Assembly: GCA_016713865.1 (NCBI GenBank)
Contig: JADJOG010000050.1
Span: 73,756 to 137,755 of the forward strand
From: Flavobacteriales bacterium
Lineage (GTDB): Bacteria > Bacteroidota > Bacteroidia > Flavobacteriales_F > PHOS-HE28
DNA length: 64,000 nt
Reading direction: 5' to 3'
Every line of letters starts with the position of its first letter. Position 1 is the first letter of the stretch. A program made the position numbers and the translations under genes. Positions 1-9,162 of the stretch are shown here, in pieces. Below the pieces are notes generated by a model. It was not told where the DNA came from and did no database searches. It was given only the letters and a program-made list of their open reading frames with translations.

Positions 1-2
1 AG

Positions 3-644
3 ATCAGCGAGGGCCTGCTGCACAACATCCTGCCCGAAGAGGTGGCCACGGAACTGAAGCAGAAGGGCTACGCCGACGTGAAGGAGTTCGAGGTGGCCAC
101 GATCCTCTTCTCCGATTTCAAGGGCTTCACCACCTTGAGCGAGAAGCTCACCGCCGCGCAACTCGTAGCCGAGATCGATCATTGCTTCAAGGGCTTCGAT
201 GCGATCATGGAGAAGTACCGGATCGAGAAGATCAAGACCATCGGCGATGCATACATGGCGGCGGGCGGCTTGCCCGTGCCCGCGCACGGCAGCCCTGCCG
301 ATGTGGTATCAGCCGCGCTGGAGATGCAGGATTTCATGCGCGACTACAAGGCCAGGCGCCAAGCCGAAGGGCGGCTCTTCTTCGAGATGCGGCTGGGCCT
401 GCACTCCGGCCCTGTGATCGCCGGCATCGTGGGCGTGAAGAAGTTCGCCTACGACATCTGGGGCGATACCGTGAACATCGCCAGCCGCATGGAGAGCAGC
501 GGCGAAGCCGGCCGTGTGAACATCAGCGCGGCGACCTACGCCTTGGTGAAGGACGAAGCCGGGCTCGCTTTCTCTGCGCGCGGGCCGGTGGAAGCGAAAG
601 GCAAAGGCCCGATGGAGATGTGGTTCGTGGAGCGCGCGGCCTGA
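3..644 (+). CDS. Class III adenylate cyclase, C-terminal catalytic domain (5' end outside window)
   Basis: This makes cAMP from ATP. The frame is open from the first bases of the window, so the N-terminal sensor part lies to the left; the visible part starts with the LLHNILPEEV linker that precedes many bacterial cyclase domains. Both metal-binding aspartates are present (FSDFKGF and TIGDAYM), as are the asparagine and arginine of the transition-state site (DTVNIASRM). A lysine before TIGDAYM and an aspartate in YDIWGD are the pair expected for adenine rather than guanine recognition, so adenylate rather than guanylate cyclase is inferred. The catalytic domain is full length and ends with a normal TGA directly next to the convergent peptidase gene. 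Confidence 0.9.
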   Translation: MSEGLLHNILPEEVATELKQKGYADVKEFEVATILFSDFKGFTTLSEKLTAAQLVAEIDHCFKGFDAIMEKYRIEKIKTIGDAYMAAGGLPVPAHGSPADVVSAALEMQDFMRDYKARRQAEGRLFFEMRLGLHSGPVIAGIVGVKKFAYDIWGDTVNIASRMESSGEAGRVNISAATYALVKDEAGLAFSARGPVEAKGKGPMEMWFVERAA

Positions 645-1958
645 TCAATAATCCTGAGGCGATCCGTACGATGTGCACTGCTTCACGCGGTGCAGCACGC
701 TCTTCACATAGGCATCGCTGGTGGTATCGGCCTTGCGCAGGATGAAGCGAACGCGCGGATTCGATTTGCTCGCGAAGAGTCCCGGTGGCCGTATGGTGAA
801 GGTCCAGCACTGTTCGAGGAGGTGGATGTTCGTGGGCTGTCCGCGTCGGCAGACCGTTGACCGAAGCACGGGCCCGCCTTCCATGGCTTCGGAGAAATCA
901 ATGGTCACTTGCCGGCCATCGGCGCTCACATCACGGCAGCTGAGCCGAAGCCCTTCGAATTCCTGGTGCTCTCCTTCCTTGAAGCTCTCGCGCAGCACGG
1001 TGCCTTCATCCTCCTTTCGGTCCGCCGGAACGCACTTCACCACGAGGCTGGGATCCGTCGATGCTTCATCGACCACGAAGGCGCCGTAGCACCATCTTGC
1101 CATTACCTTGTATGGGATCCGGCACCAGCCGCCACGCCCCCACCCGGTGCCCCACGAATTCAGGATCAGGAAGCTGCTGTCCGCATCGTCGTACCCGGCG
1201 CAGGTGACGGCATGCCCGATGATCACGAGGTCGGGATCCAGCGTATCGGGGCCTTGCCAGATGAAGTCTTTCCCGCTGGCATGCGCGGCGCGGCCATCCA
1301 GGTAGAAGCGCTTATCGATGCTGAGGCCGACGAGCACCGGTTGGGCATTGTAGAGATGATGCTTCCATTGCTGCGCATTGTTCAATTCAAGCGCGATGGG
1401 GTTGCGCATGCGGTTGCGCTCCGCCTCGGCGAAAGCACTCACGGGGATGCTGTCCTGGCACGCGGTGAAGGCGGTGTCGTACGGCAAGGTGCTCCAGCGG
1501 CACACGCCATTATCGACCGCCACGGTGATGGCCGCGATCAGTTCGGTGCCTTGGTCGCAATCGCCTTTGGTGAGGTATTGCATGGTGTAGCCATACACGA
1601 AGGCGGGCGAGAAGGCCTGTGCCACGGCGGTTGAATCGGGCATCGGCTTGCGCTGAAGCCTCCGGTTCTCTTGGTAGCTGCGCAAGCCATATCCCACGGC
1701 CCAACCGGTGCAGCTGCTGCGCGCGCCCTGCGATCCTGGCGGCGGGAACCACGCTGAGTGATCGACGCTCTTGGGCAGGCGCTCGCCTTTCGGCGGCACG
1801 AACGGCGATTCGGAAGGGATCTTCAGCAACGATTCGTGCGTGGGGAATGCCGCGCCAGTGGCCAAGCGCAGATCCACCTCTTGCGCGAATGCGCCAACGC
1901 CAATCGATGCCATGCTGCCCAGCAACAACCAACGATCATGCAGAATTGCTGCCAGCAT
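645..1958 (-). CDS. Secreted C1 (papain-like) cysteine peptidase
   Basis: This is a predicted exported cysteine peptidase of 437 residues. A hydrophobic N-terminus ending AFA-Q looks like a signal peptide. The papain active site is complete: oxyanion Gln77 in GSQG, nucleophile Cys83 in RSSCTGWA, His249 in IIGHAV and Asn267 in LNSWGTGWG. The roughly 130 residues after the catalytic domain match no family I recognise. It converges on the cyclase gene with no spacer. A -7-like element lies 4 bases before the ATG. The substrate is unknown. A second papain-like peptidase of different architecture is found at 54.7 kb. Confidence 0.85.
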   Translation of the reverse strand: MLAAILHDRWLLLGSMASIGVGAFAQEVDLRLATGAAFPTHESLLKIPSESPFVPPKGERLPKSVDHSAWFPPPGSQGARSSCTGWAVGYGLRSYQENRRLQRKPMPDSTAVAQAFSPAFVYGYTMQYLTKGDCDQGTELIAAITVAVDNGVCRWSTLPYDTAFTACQDSIPVSAFAEAERNRMRNPIALELNNAQQWKHHLYNAQPVLVGLSIDKRFYLDGRAAHASGKDFIWQGPDTLDPDLVIIGHAVTCAGYDDADSSFLILNSWGTGWGRGGWCRIPYKVMARWCYGAFVVDEASTDPSLVVKCVPADRKEDEGTVLRESFKEGEHQEFEGLRLSCRDVSADGRQVTIDFSEAMEGGPVLRSTVCRRGQPTNIHLLEQCWTFTIRPPGLFASKSNPRVRFILRKADTTSDAYVKSVLHRVKQCTSYGSPQDY

Positions 1959-1962
1959 AGCG

Positions 1963-1970
1963 CCAAGGTA
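1963..1970 (-). promoter_or_regulatory. Bacteroidota -7-like element before the C1 peptidase gene
   Basis: The minus strand reads TACCTTGG, ending 4 bases before the start codon. It fits the TAnnTTYG/TAnnTTG pattern of Bacteroidota primary sigma promoters. No convincing -33 TTG is seen, so this is a pattern match only. Confidence 0.4.
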
Positions 1971-2007
1971 GCGCGCACCGCGAAATGGCTGGGCTGTTAC
2001 CTGCGCG

Positions 2008-3459
2008 CTATTCCACCTGCTCCACCCCCAGGCCCGCTATCCGCGCATCGCTCGGGCGCAATTGCATCATCACGCGCCAGCGGCTCTGGTTGCTCGCGCT
2101 CACGAGCACAACAGCGAATTCCTCCGGGTTGAGCTGCTCCACACCAGCGATCACATTCGCTCCGATGTCTGCACGCAACCGCTTGAACACCGAGAGGTGC
2201 TGCTCCATGGGGATGTCGTTGAGGAAGTCGGGACCGAAGTTCTCAGCGAACCACTTCTTCAATGAAGCTTCGTCACCGTCGGCACCGATGATGGCGGAGA
2301 GAGCCTTCATGCGTTCACCCACTGGGCCATCGGGCACGCCAGCAAGTGCCTTGGCCGCTTCCGGTACGCGCGGCGCATAGGTGCTATCGAACACCATGCG
2401 ACCCACTTCCCAAGCCAGGTCCTGCATGCCGCGCTGATTGGCGTTGCTCATGAGTACCACGACAACACCCTCATCGGCATACCAGAGCACATCGGCGAAC
2501 TGCACGCCGTTGCCGCCGTTGTGCGTGATCAAGCGCGTATCGCGCCGTGTGTTGAAGATCGCCCAGCCGTAGCCGTAATAAGAACCGGCGCCCTCGCCTT
2601 CCTCAACATGTGGTGTGAACATGGCATCAGTACTGGCCTTGCTCAGTACCTTGTTCGTGCGCAGCGCCTCAACCCATGCGGCCATGTCGTGCGTGGTGCT
2701 CAGCAAGCCGCCGTTGGCGCGCAGGTGCCATCCGGGACCGCCATTCACCAAGGGGTGATCGAGCAACGTGCCCCAACGTGCGCCATCCTTGCGGTAGCCG
2801 ATGGCGAGTTGCTCCTGCGTCCAATCCGGGATACGATAACCGGTGCGCGCAATGCCTGCTGGCGCGAGCAATTCATCGTGCAAATAGCGCTCATAGCCCA
2901 TGCCGCTCACATGCTCCACGATGATGCCGAGCAGGCTATAGCCCACATTGGAATACGCGTAGCCGCTGCCCGGCGCGAACTCCAGCGGCGTGCCCATGGC
3001 CAGGCGCGTGAACTCGCCGCCGTCGATGGCCACGTTGTCATCGCCGATGGCACCGGGAAAACCAGCGCTGTGCGTGAGCAGGTGGTGCAGCGTGATGCTT
3101 GCTTTATCAACAGGCACACCGGGCAGGTGCGCGCTCATCAAGTCGCTCACCTTCAACTTGCCCTGCTCTTGCAGTTTCAGGATGCACGCGGCAGTGAACT
3201 GCTTGGTGATGGAACCGATCGCGTGCACGGTGCCCGGCTCGTTCGGGAGCTGCGCCTCACGGTCGCGCAGGCCATAGCCTTTGTCCAGCAAGGCGCGTCC
3301 ATCCTTCAGCACCAGCACGCTGCCGCTGAAGCCTTGCGCGGTGCAGGCATTCAGGAAGCTGTCGATGCGCGCATGCGGCCCGGACTCGTGCTTCGCAGTG
3401 GGCGCGGTGGCGCAAGAAGCCAGGAGAGCCGCAACAGAGAGCGATACCAAGAGGCGCAT
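2008..3459 (-). CDS. Serine hydrolase of the beta-lactamase/penicillin-binding class C family (lipoprotein)
   Basis: A 483-residue member of the beta-lactamase class C/esterase family. The N-terminus has a lipobox (LLASC), so it is probably a lipoprotein. The three catalytic motifs are visible: S83-I-T-K86, Y169-S-N171 and HNGG at 313-316, the last replacing the KTG box as is usual in this esterase/peptidase-like group. The C-terminal 100 residues resemble the extra beta domain common to Bacteroidota members. Substrates of this family range from peptidoglycan peptides to esters, and nothing here decides between them. It is transcribed alone on the minus strand and diverges from the DnaJ gene. 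Confidence 0.88.
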   Translation of the reverse strand: MRLLVSLSVAALLASCATAPTAKHESGPHARIDSFLNACTAQGFSGSVLVLKDGRALLDKGYGLRDREAQLPNEPGTVHAIGSITKQFTAACILKLQEQGKLKVSDLMSAHLPGVPVDKASITLHHLLTHSAGFPGAIGDDNVAIDGGEFTRLAMGTPLEFAPGSGYAYSNVGYSLLGIIVEHVSGMGYERYLHDELLAPAGIARTGYRIPDWTQEQLAIGYRKDGARWGTLLDHPLVNGGPGWHLRANGGLLSTTHDMAAWVEALRTNKVLSKASTDAMFTPHVEEGEGAGSYYGYGWAIFNTRRDTRLITHNGGNGVQFADVLWYADEGVVVVLMSNANQRGMQDLAWEVGRMVFDSTYAPRVPEAAKALAGVPDGPVGERMKALSAIIGADGDEASLKKWFAENFGPDFLNDIPMEQHLSVFKRLRADIGANVIAGVEQLNPEEFAVVLVSASNQSRWRVMMQLRPSDARIAGLGVEQVE

Positions 3460-3587
3460 GTCGATGTGATTGGACCGGCAAGCTGCGCAGCGTGCACCAT
3501 CGCTGTTGTTAATGGACGCGAAAATTGATGGAGGCGTGATGGGCGGTTGAGCGCTCTGGCCTCAAGCGCGCTTGCCATCTTCGCCGC

Positions 3588-4154
3588 ATGGACCATTACG
3601 CCGCGCTCGGCCTTCGCCACGAGGCCACGCCCGATGAGATCCGCACGGCGTACCGGCGCTTGGCCAAGGAGTACCATCCCGATGTGTCGCGATTGCCCGA
3701 TGCCCATCAGCGCTTCGTGCGCATCACCGAGGCGTACGAGGTGCTCAGCAATCCCGCCAAGCGGCTGCGCTATGATCTAACGCGGCACAGCCCCAGCCCG
3801 CGACGCGCCGCTCCGCGCGAAGAGCCCCGCTATGAGCGCGATGTGAACCGCTCCCAGCGCGAGGCCCGTGCGCGCGCCGAGCAATTCAGCCGGATGAAAT
3901 ACGCCGACTTCGACGCGCAATACTTCGATTCCGCCTTCGGCTACTTCGCGCCCAAGATGCTCGGCTGCTTCGGCATAGCCCTGGTGTTCCTGGTGGTTAT
4001 GGCGTTGCTGACCGCAGCCACGTTCGCATTCGACCTGAGCGTGGGCTGGGTGCTGCTGAGCATGCTGCTTATGATCCCTGCAGGCGTGTGGGCCAGCACC
4101 GAGATCGATGCGTGGCACAACCGCAGGCAGCGCAGGCGCAAGACCGGCTCCTGA
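3588..4154 (+). CDS. Membrane-anchored J-domain (DnaJ-like) protein
   Basis: The first 65 residues are a J domain with the HPD motif at 30-32, the part that stimulates DnaK ATPase. There is no G/F region, zinc finger or DnaJ substrate domain. Instead a basic linker rich in Arg leads to two hydrophobic helices at about 120-170, so this is a type III J protein tethered to the membrane. It would recruit DnaK to membrane sites; the client is unknown. It ends 11 bases from the convergent T9SS cargo gene. Confidence 0.88.
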   Translation: MDHYAALGLRHEATPDEIRTAYRRLAKEYHPDVSRLPDAHQRFVRITEAYEVLSNPAKRLRYDLTRHSPSPRRAAPREEPRYERDVNRSQREARARAEQFSRMKYADFDAQYFDSAFGYFAPKMLGCFGIALVFLVVMALLTAATFAFDLSVGWVLLSMLLMIPAGVWASTEIDAWHNRRQRRRKTGS

Positions 4155-4165
4155 TCCAAGCCCGA

Positions 4166-7096
4166 TCAGCGCAGCACCGTCACGTGGCCGGTGAGCACCT
4201 CTTCGTTGCCCATGCCGCCATACGAATCGATGTACGGCTTGAAGGTGAAGCGGTAGTTGTACACGCCATCGGGTACCACCTTGCCGCTGTGATAGCCATC
4301 CCAGCCCTTGCCGTGGCTGTCCGTCTCGAAAACGATCTCGCCCCAGCGATTGAAGATCTTGAAATCGATCGTGCTCACGTTGTAGCTCACCGGGATGAAG
4401 AAGTCGTTGGTGCCATCGTTGTCGGGCGTGAAGGTGTTCGGGATGAACACCCGTGGCGGGCAATGCTCGCGCACCTGGATGGTATCGATCTTCACGCAGC
4501 GCGGCGGGTTCAGCGCTTCCACGATGTATTGGCCGTAGTCGCGCACCACGATCGATCGCGTGGTATCGCCGGTGCTCCAGAAGATGAACGTGCCGGTGGG
4601 ACTGCCATCGAGCGTGAGCTGCACGCGCGGATCCTCGAAGCAGACATCAACAGCATTCACCAGCACTGGAAGCGGATTCTCCACTACAAGCACCGAGATG
4701 GTATCCGACCCGTAGCAATAGCCGTTGTTCACGTTCACGATGAGGTTCTGGCTGTTCGACACCACCCTTCCGAACGTCGTGATGCCATCGCTCCACTGAT
4801 ACACGGAATTGGGGTTGTATGCATCGAGCACCAGCGATTCGCCGCGGCACAGGATCGAATCGGGACCCAGATCGAGCACGATGCTCGGGATGAAGCTCAC
4901 CTGCACGCGCACGGAATCGATGCAGCCGTCGGGCGTGGTAACCGCCACGCCATACCAGCCACTCGTCTCGGCCAAGGTGATGGATTGCGTGGTGGCGCCG
5001 GTTGACCACAGGTAGGTGGAGCCCGCGTTGCCGGCATCCAGTGTCAAGGTTTGCTCGATGCACAGCGCGGTATCGGTGAGCGTGAGCACCGGCAACGGAT
5101 AGAAGAGGTAGCCGACGGTATCGGAGGCCGAGCAATAGCCATTCGTCACCGTTACACCCACCGGACCGGACTGCGTGACCGACAGGGTCTGATTGGTGCT
5201 GCCATCGCTCCACAGGTAGGCCGCATTCGGGAACACGCCTGCATTCGCCACCGCCACCTCCTGATCGCACAGCAACTGATCCGGACCGAGATTCACAGAA
5301 ACGGAAGGCGCGAATGCGACCTGCGCGCCATCGGTGATGGTGCAGCCGAGCGGCGTGGTGATCACCACCGTGTAGTTGCCCGGTGCCGCGTTGATGGTGA
5401 TGCTCTGGCTGGTGGCACCGGTATTCCACAGATACGTGCAGCCCGTGTTCTGGGCATCGAGCACCACGGGATCCTCGATGCACGCAGTGAGGTTATCGAG
5501 CACGTCGATGGGGATCGGATTCAAGGTCACCAGCGCCGTATCGGAGTTCGCGCAGCCGTTCGGCAGCGTAACGATCACCCAATGGTTCCCGGACGACACG
5601 GGCGTGATGCTCTGCGTGGTCTGGCCAGTGCTCCACAAGTAAGTGCTGCCCGCATTAGCGGCATTGAGCACCACCGGCTGATTGGCACAGGTGACCTGGT
5701 CGGGGCCGATGTTCACGGTGGGCAGCGGCGTAATGGTCACCGGCAGCGTGAGGCTATCGGAGCATCCGAGCACATCGCTGATGTAGAGCTCGACATTGTA
5801 GGTGCCGGCCGGCGAGAACACATGCGATGGATTCGATAGCGTGCTGATCGGCGAGCCATCGCCGAAATCCCAGCGCAACTGGCTCATCGCATTGCCCAGC
5901 ACGGAGTTGTTCGTGAAGGTCATCTGCTCGCCGAGGCAAGGCGGCGTGAAGGAGAAATCGACGATGGGAGAAGGAAGGAGATTGATGGTCTGCACCAGCG
6001 TATCCGGGCAATCGGCCGCGCTGTAAACCACCAGGGTCACGGTATGGTCTCCGGGCGAATCGAAAGAGTGCACGGGGTTCTGCAGCGTGCTGGTGGTGCC
6101 ATCGCCGAAATTCCAGAGCCAATTGGAAATGGCCGGGCCGCTGATCACCGAGGAGTTGTCGGTGAACTGCACGTTGTTCATGCACTCGCCCACCGAAGCG
6201 AAGCCCGACGCCACGATGGCCGGGGTGAGCACCGAGGTGAGCGTGACCGTGCAGCCCGTGACCGAGGTGAGCGTGACCGTGTAGGTCTGGCCCTCGATCG
6301 GATTCACGATCGTGATGGACGGGGTTGTAGCACCCGTGCTCCATGCATAGCTGGTAAAGCCCGTTGGCGCTGATAGCGTGGTTGTGAGCGAACCGGGGCA
6401 GAAGTCAGAGGTGATCTGCAACGGGCTGCAATAACAATCGAGGTAGGCATAGCCGTAGTGGCCTCCGAGCGAGCAATCGCCCGTGGCGAATTCGATCGTG
6501 ACGGTTTGCCCGATGTAGGGCGTAAGGTCCATGCCCACGGTTGTCCAATTCTTATAGACCACGGTCGATCCGAACTGGTTAACGACCGTCTGGAAGCCCG
6601 GGATCCCCGCGCTTGCAGTCACATCGTATAGGCCGCAATCGATGGGCTGGTTGTTCTGATTGAACATCCGGATCTGGAACCTGGGCTGCTCCGCATCGTC
6701 GTGGGCGGGATCCTCCAGCACCACGGCATAACGGTATAGGAACAGCGAGTTGTTCGCATCAACCACCATGGAATACCGCAGGCGTTCGGCTTCGCTGCCG
6801 GTCTGGTCGTTGCCGAGCCTTGCGGAATACACCCCGCCTCCGGGAGCCACCACCGGGACGTTGTTGTTCGTATTGGCATCCATGCCTGGGCCGGTCATGA
6901 TCGTATGGCGGCCATTCGCCAAGCCCATCGTATTGGCATTGATCGGGCAGCACCATCCGGTGAAGGCTTGCCAATTCGCGAAGGTCCCGTCCTCGAAGCC
7001 CGTATTTGGACAGCTGCTCTGCTGGGCCTTGGTACTGAGCATCAAGAGAGTAGCCGAGCAGAGAGCCGCTATTCGGGTCGGATTTCGGAAGATCAT
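4166..7096 (-). CDS. T9SS cargo with PKD and Ig-like repeats and gliding-motility type B C-terminal domain
   Basis: A 976-residue secreted surface protein. I chose the ATG at 7096 because it gives a proper signal peptide (hydrophobic run ending STKA-QQ), although the frame stays open further upstream. Order: an N-terminal jelly-roll-like region, then modules built around WSTG-TTQSI-type strands (seven variants counted), with two PKD domains (WNFGDG and WDFGDG) among them, and finally the type B sorting domain with IPNTFTPDNDG and a FNRWGE strand, ending HVTVLR. Proteins with this domain are exported by the type IX system and stay on the surface; many act in adhesion. No indel is seen in this 2.9 kb, unlike most long genes of the window. 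Confidence 0.92.
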   Translation of the reverse strand: MIFRNPTRIAALCSATLLMLSTKAQQSSCPNTGFEDGTFANWQAFTGWCCPINANTMGLANGRHTIMTGPGMDANTNNNVPVVAPGGGVYSARLGNDQTGSEAERLRYSMVVDANNSLFLYRYAVVLEDPAHDDAEQPRFQIRMFNQNNQPIDCGLYDVTASAGIPGFQTVVNQFGSTVVYKNWTTVGMDLTPYIGQTVTIEFATGDCSLGGHYGYAYLDCYCSPLQITSDFCPGSLTTTLSAPTGFTSYAWSTGATTPSITIVNPIEGQTYTVTLTSVTGCTVTLTSVLTPAIVASGFASVGECMNNVQFTDNSSVISGPAISNWLWNFGDGTTSTLQNPVHSFDSPGDHTVTLVVYSAADCPDTLVQTINLLPSPIVDFSFTPPCLGEQMTFTNNSVLGNAMSQLRWDFGDGSPISTLSNPSHVFSPAGTYNVELYISDVLGCSDSLTLPVTITPLPTVNIGPDQVTCANQPVVLNAANAGSTYLWSTGQTTQSITPVSSGNHWVIVTLPNGCANSDTALVTLNPIPIDVLDNLTACIEDPVVLDAQNTGCTYLWNTGATSQSITINAAPGNYTVVITTPLGCTITDGAQVAFAPSVSVNLGPDQLLCDQEVAVANAGVFPNAAYLWSDGSTNQTLSVTQSGPVGVTVTNGYCSASDTVGYLFYPLPVLTLTDTALCIEQTLTLDAGNAGSTYLWSTGATTQSITLAETSGWYGVAVTTPDGCIDSVRVQVSFIPSIVLDLGPDSILCRGESLVLDAYNPNSVYQWSDGITTFGRVVSNSQNLIVNVNNGYCYGSDTISVLVVENPLPVLVNAVDVCFEDPRVQLTLDGSPTGTFIFWSTGDTTRSIVVRDYGQYIVEALNPPRCVKIDTIQVREHCPPRVFIPNTFTPDNDGTNDFFIPVSYNVSTIDFKIFNRWGEIVFETDSHGKGWDGYHSGKVVPDGVYNYRFTFKPYIDSYGGMGNEEVLTGHVTVLR

Positions 7097-7423
7097 GTCG
7101 AGAGGATTTCGGGTAGGGTCCGTGAAAATAGCTGAAAGCACTGAACCCCAATCTCCGGGAATTCTCTTCGATGACGGGTTGATGCGGGCAACGGTTGCCA
7201 ATGTGGAGAAAGCGGTTCCGGGAGTCCGAAATGGATCTGGGAAGCCTCGGTCACGCAAAGGGTTCTTTGGGGTGTGAGAACGGGCTACGGTAGCGGACTT
7301 GATGTGCTGGATTACTCGAAGGGACCAGGGGCTCATGCACAACTGCGCCCTCAGTAAAGGCTGAACAGAACCGGCGAACGCGAATCGTTGAACCAATTGC
7401 CTCCAGACGTACATTGTCCTTCG
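7097..7423. other. Divergent intergenic region
   Basis: This 327-base stretch separates the leftward T9SS cargo gene from the rightward Wzz remnant and should hold both promoters. The minus-strand frame of the cargo gene remains open through it, but the translation has no family likeness and precedes a clear signal peptide, so I do not count it as coding. No RNA gene or repeat was recognised. Confidence 0.5.
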
Positions 7424-8345
7424 ATGGAAGTCGAAGAGGTAACGATAGCACGCGAGCCCCGCTCCACGAAGCCGCGTTTCCTGCATGACGAGCGTCCTCG
7501 CATCATGTATTCGATTATCCATGCGCGACTGATCCGCGGCATACCATGGTACATTGGCTTAGCGCTCGTTTCGGGGCTGGTAGCTGGAATTTACAGATAC
7601 CGGCCCACGCCTTAATGAGGCGTGAGATCATCACCAGCCCTCCTCCACCTGGTGAAACGGGTACCGCGCTTGCGCTTCAACCCTTTGTGAACTCGAATTC
7701 GGTGGTCCACATGGCGCAATCCACTGAAATACATGACCGATTGATCGATGACTTCGGGCTTATCAACCATTATGGCATAACGCCATCCAGCGACCTGGCC
7801 AGGGTGCAGGCCCTTCGGAGCCTTTCGGCCAATATCACGGTGCAGCTCGACCGTTGGTAGATCGCCAAGTCGCGGTTGACCTGGCTAACGCCATTCCTGC
7901 TGGACTGAAATGGCTATTCAATCGGAAGAGCGCCTCGGATTGCGCTGCTCAAGAAGGTGAATGAGCGGATACGGGACCTTTCGCGCGAGCGTGTCGGTGC
8001 CTTAGCCGACCTGCTTGTACAGCGGCTGCAGGCTACGAGCGGTACACACGCGGAGCTGCGCGAGCGGGAGTTGCGACAGATGCTGCATGAATTGATACAG
8101 ATGGACAGCGGTGATAGCGAGCTCCAGCGTGCCATGCTCATGACGGATGAGCGCCTCCATCAACCTCCATACCCACGGACTTGGTGAAACGCCCTGGATC
8201 TGACCGCTCGACGCTTTGGCGGCAGCCTTCATCAGCTTGCCGCCGCTTCTTGCGCCAGCCTTTTCGCGGTTGGCTGGTGGCATGGTCAGAATGGCTCCGG
8301 ATCGGCCGAGGTCGATCCGGCTGCACCACTGCTCGGCCATTGCCT
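7424..8345 (+). pseudogene. Wzz-like polysaccharide chain-length determinant, frameshifted
   Basis: Read across several frames, this gives the pieces of a Wzz/GumC-type co-polymerase. There is an N-terminal membrane helix (IGLALVSGLVAGIY), then SPPPPGE, then the typical helix IHDRLIDDFGLINHYGI followed by LSANITVQLDR. The next frame gives RQVAVDLANAIP, and a coiled coil follows (KKVNERIRDLSRERVGALAD). The C-terminal helix is unclear. Such proteins sit in the inner membrane and set the length of surface polysaccharide. At least four frame changes occur (near 7615, 7860, 7950 and 8190), so the gene is either dead or badly sequenced. The neighbouring minus-strand ligase remnant fits a polysaccharide locus. 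The start is uncertain. Confidence 0.6.
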
Positions 8346-8866
8346 AACGAAAGCATGAGTGAGGTCCAGAACAGCACCGCCACTTTCGGGTCGTCCAGGA
8401 AGTTATTGAATAGTGCAGCACCAATAGGCCATCAGGCACCATAAGGCGAAGCCGCGGACGTTCACGAGTCCATCCCCCTTGGCCATTCGCCATCCGCGAG
8501 CGAATGCGAGAAGGCAAGACCAACGAGCAGCAGCGCCGAGAAGCTCCCGCTCCCCAGCCAACGCAAGGGGGCGGAGATGCGCGGGGCCCCCGGCCTGCAG
8601 TAAAGGCTCTGCGGATTGCTGCGGACCGTGCTCGGCCTGCGCCAAAACCGGCTGCACGCGAGAGGTGGTGAAGGCATCGGAGAAGTCTTTCTTCCTCGCG
8701 TTGATAGCTCGGAATACGAATTGGAAGCCCCGACACCATGACCCAAAATGGACCTCCTTGCTCATTCGCAAAGCGCATTTCCAACGGTTCAAGCGCTCCA
8801 TATTGCTCACATCGCTCTTCAGGTTGCTGATTGAAAGCACGCTCTCCTTGAATCCGCGGTGAAGGG
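8344..8866 (-). pseudogene. O-antigen ligase/polymerase-like (Wzy_C) C-terminal remnant, frameshifted and cut by poly-G
   Basis: On the minus strand, pieces of a polytopic membrane protein can be joined across frames. SNMERLNRWKCALRM is typical of the periplasmic loop of O-antigen ligases (SN-ER-RW-A). After it come GFQFVFRAI, a hydrophobic helix (FSALLLVGLAF) and NNFLDDPKVAVLFWTSLM. The N-terminal half expected of this family is missing, because the frame runs straight into the poly-G tract. This is therefore a truncated and frameshifted copy, most likely an assembly fault. The protein would extend or ligate surface polysaccharide next to the Wzz-like protein. The family call rests on motif likeness only. 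Confidence 0.45.
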
Positions 8867-8988
8867 GCGGGGGGGGGGGGGGGGCCGGGGGGGGGGGGGG
8901 GCGGGGGGCGGGGGGGGGCGGGGGGGGGTCCGGGGGGGGGGGGGGGGGGGGCGGGGGGGGGGGGCGGGGGGGGGGGGGGGGGGGGGGG
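8864..8988. repeat. Poly-G tract, probable sequencing or assembly artefact
   Basis: About 125 bases are almost pure G, broken by roughly a dozen C or T bases, with further short G runs to about 9085. No natural coding or structural reason is apparent. It sits exactly where the minus-strand ligase remnant loses its N-terminal half, so true sequence is probably missing here. Confidence 0.75.
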
Positions 8989-9128
8989 CAAAGGGCGAAG
9001 GGACGCGGCGGAGGGGGGGCGGCTCTTCCCCCAGTGCCGAACCCGCGGCGCCCCGCCGGTTTTTCTAACCGCACCCGGGGGGGGCAGATCCACCTCCAAG
9101 TTCGCGCGAAACCGAACGCACCACCGCG

Positions 9129-9156
9129 TTGATTACGCAGCCCCCGCCTAGCTTCG
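9129..9156 (+). promoter_or_regulatory. Probable smpB promoter (-33 TTG, -7 TAGCTTCG)
   Basis: TTG at 9129-9131 is followed after 17 bases by TAGCTTCG at 9149-9156, which matches the spacing and shape of Bacteroidota promoters (TTG-N17-20-TAnnTTTG). The smpB ATG follows 7 bases later, so the message would have almost no leader. Confidence 0.6.
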
Positions 9157-9162
9157 CGCGCC

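Noticed and set aside
2521..3528. Long open frame (335 codons) on the plus strand opposite the beta-lactamase-like gene
   Set aside because: It is the antisense shadow of a complete lipoprotein gene with all three catalytic motifs; its own translation is rich in Arg/Ala/His and matches no family. High GC makes such frames common.
4088..5839. Two long plus-strand open frames opposite the T9SS cargo gene
   Set aside because: Both lie within the repeat modules of the minus-strand gene and have low-complexity, His/Arg/Ala-rich translations without start signals.
6200..6290. Short direct repeat (accgaggtgagcgtgaccgtg-like) seen twice
   Set aside because: It lies within coding sequence for the Thr-Val-Thr-Leu-Thr-Ser strands of an Ig module and keeps the frame; simple strand duplication explains it.
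4700..6350. Direct DNA repeats or a CRISPR-like array
   Set aside because: The periodic similarity comes from Ig-like WSTG-TTQSI protein modules of about 80 residues with diverged DNA, not from short identical repeats with unique spacers.
8859..9068. Gly/Arg-rich or Pro-rich protein encoded by the poly-G tract
   Set aside because: The composition follows from an artefactual G run, not from coding constraint.
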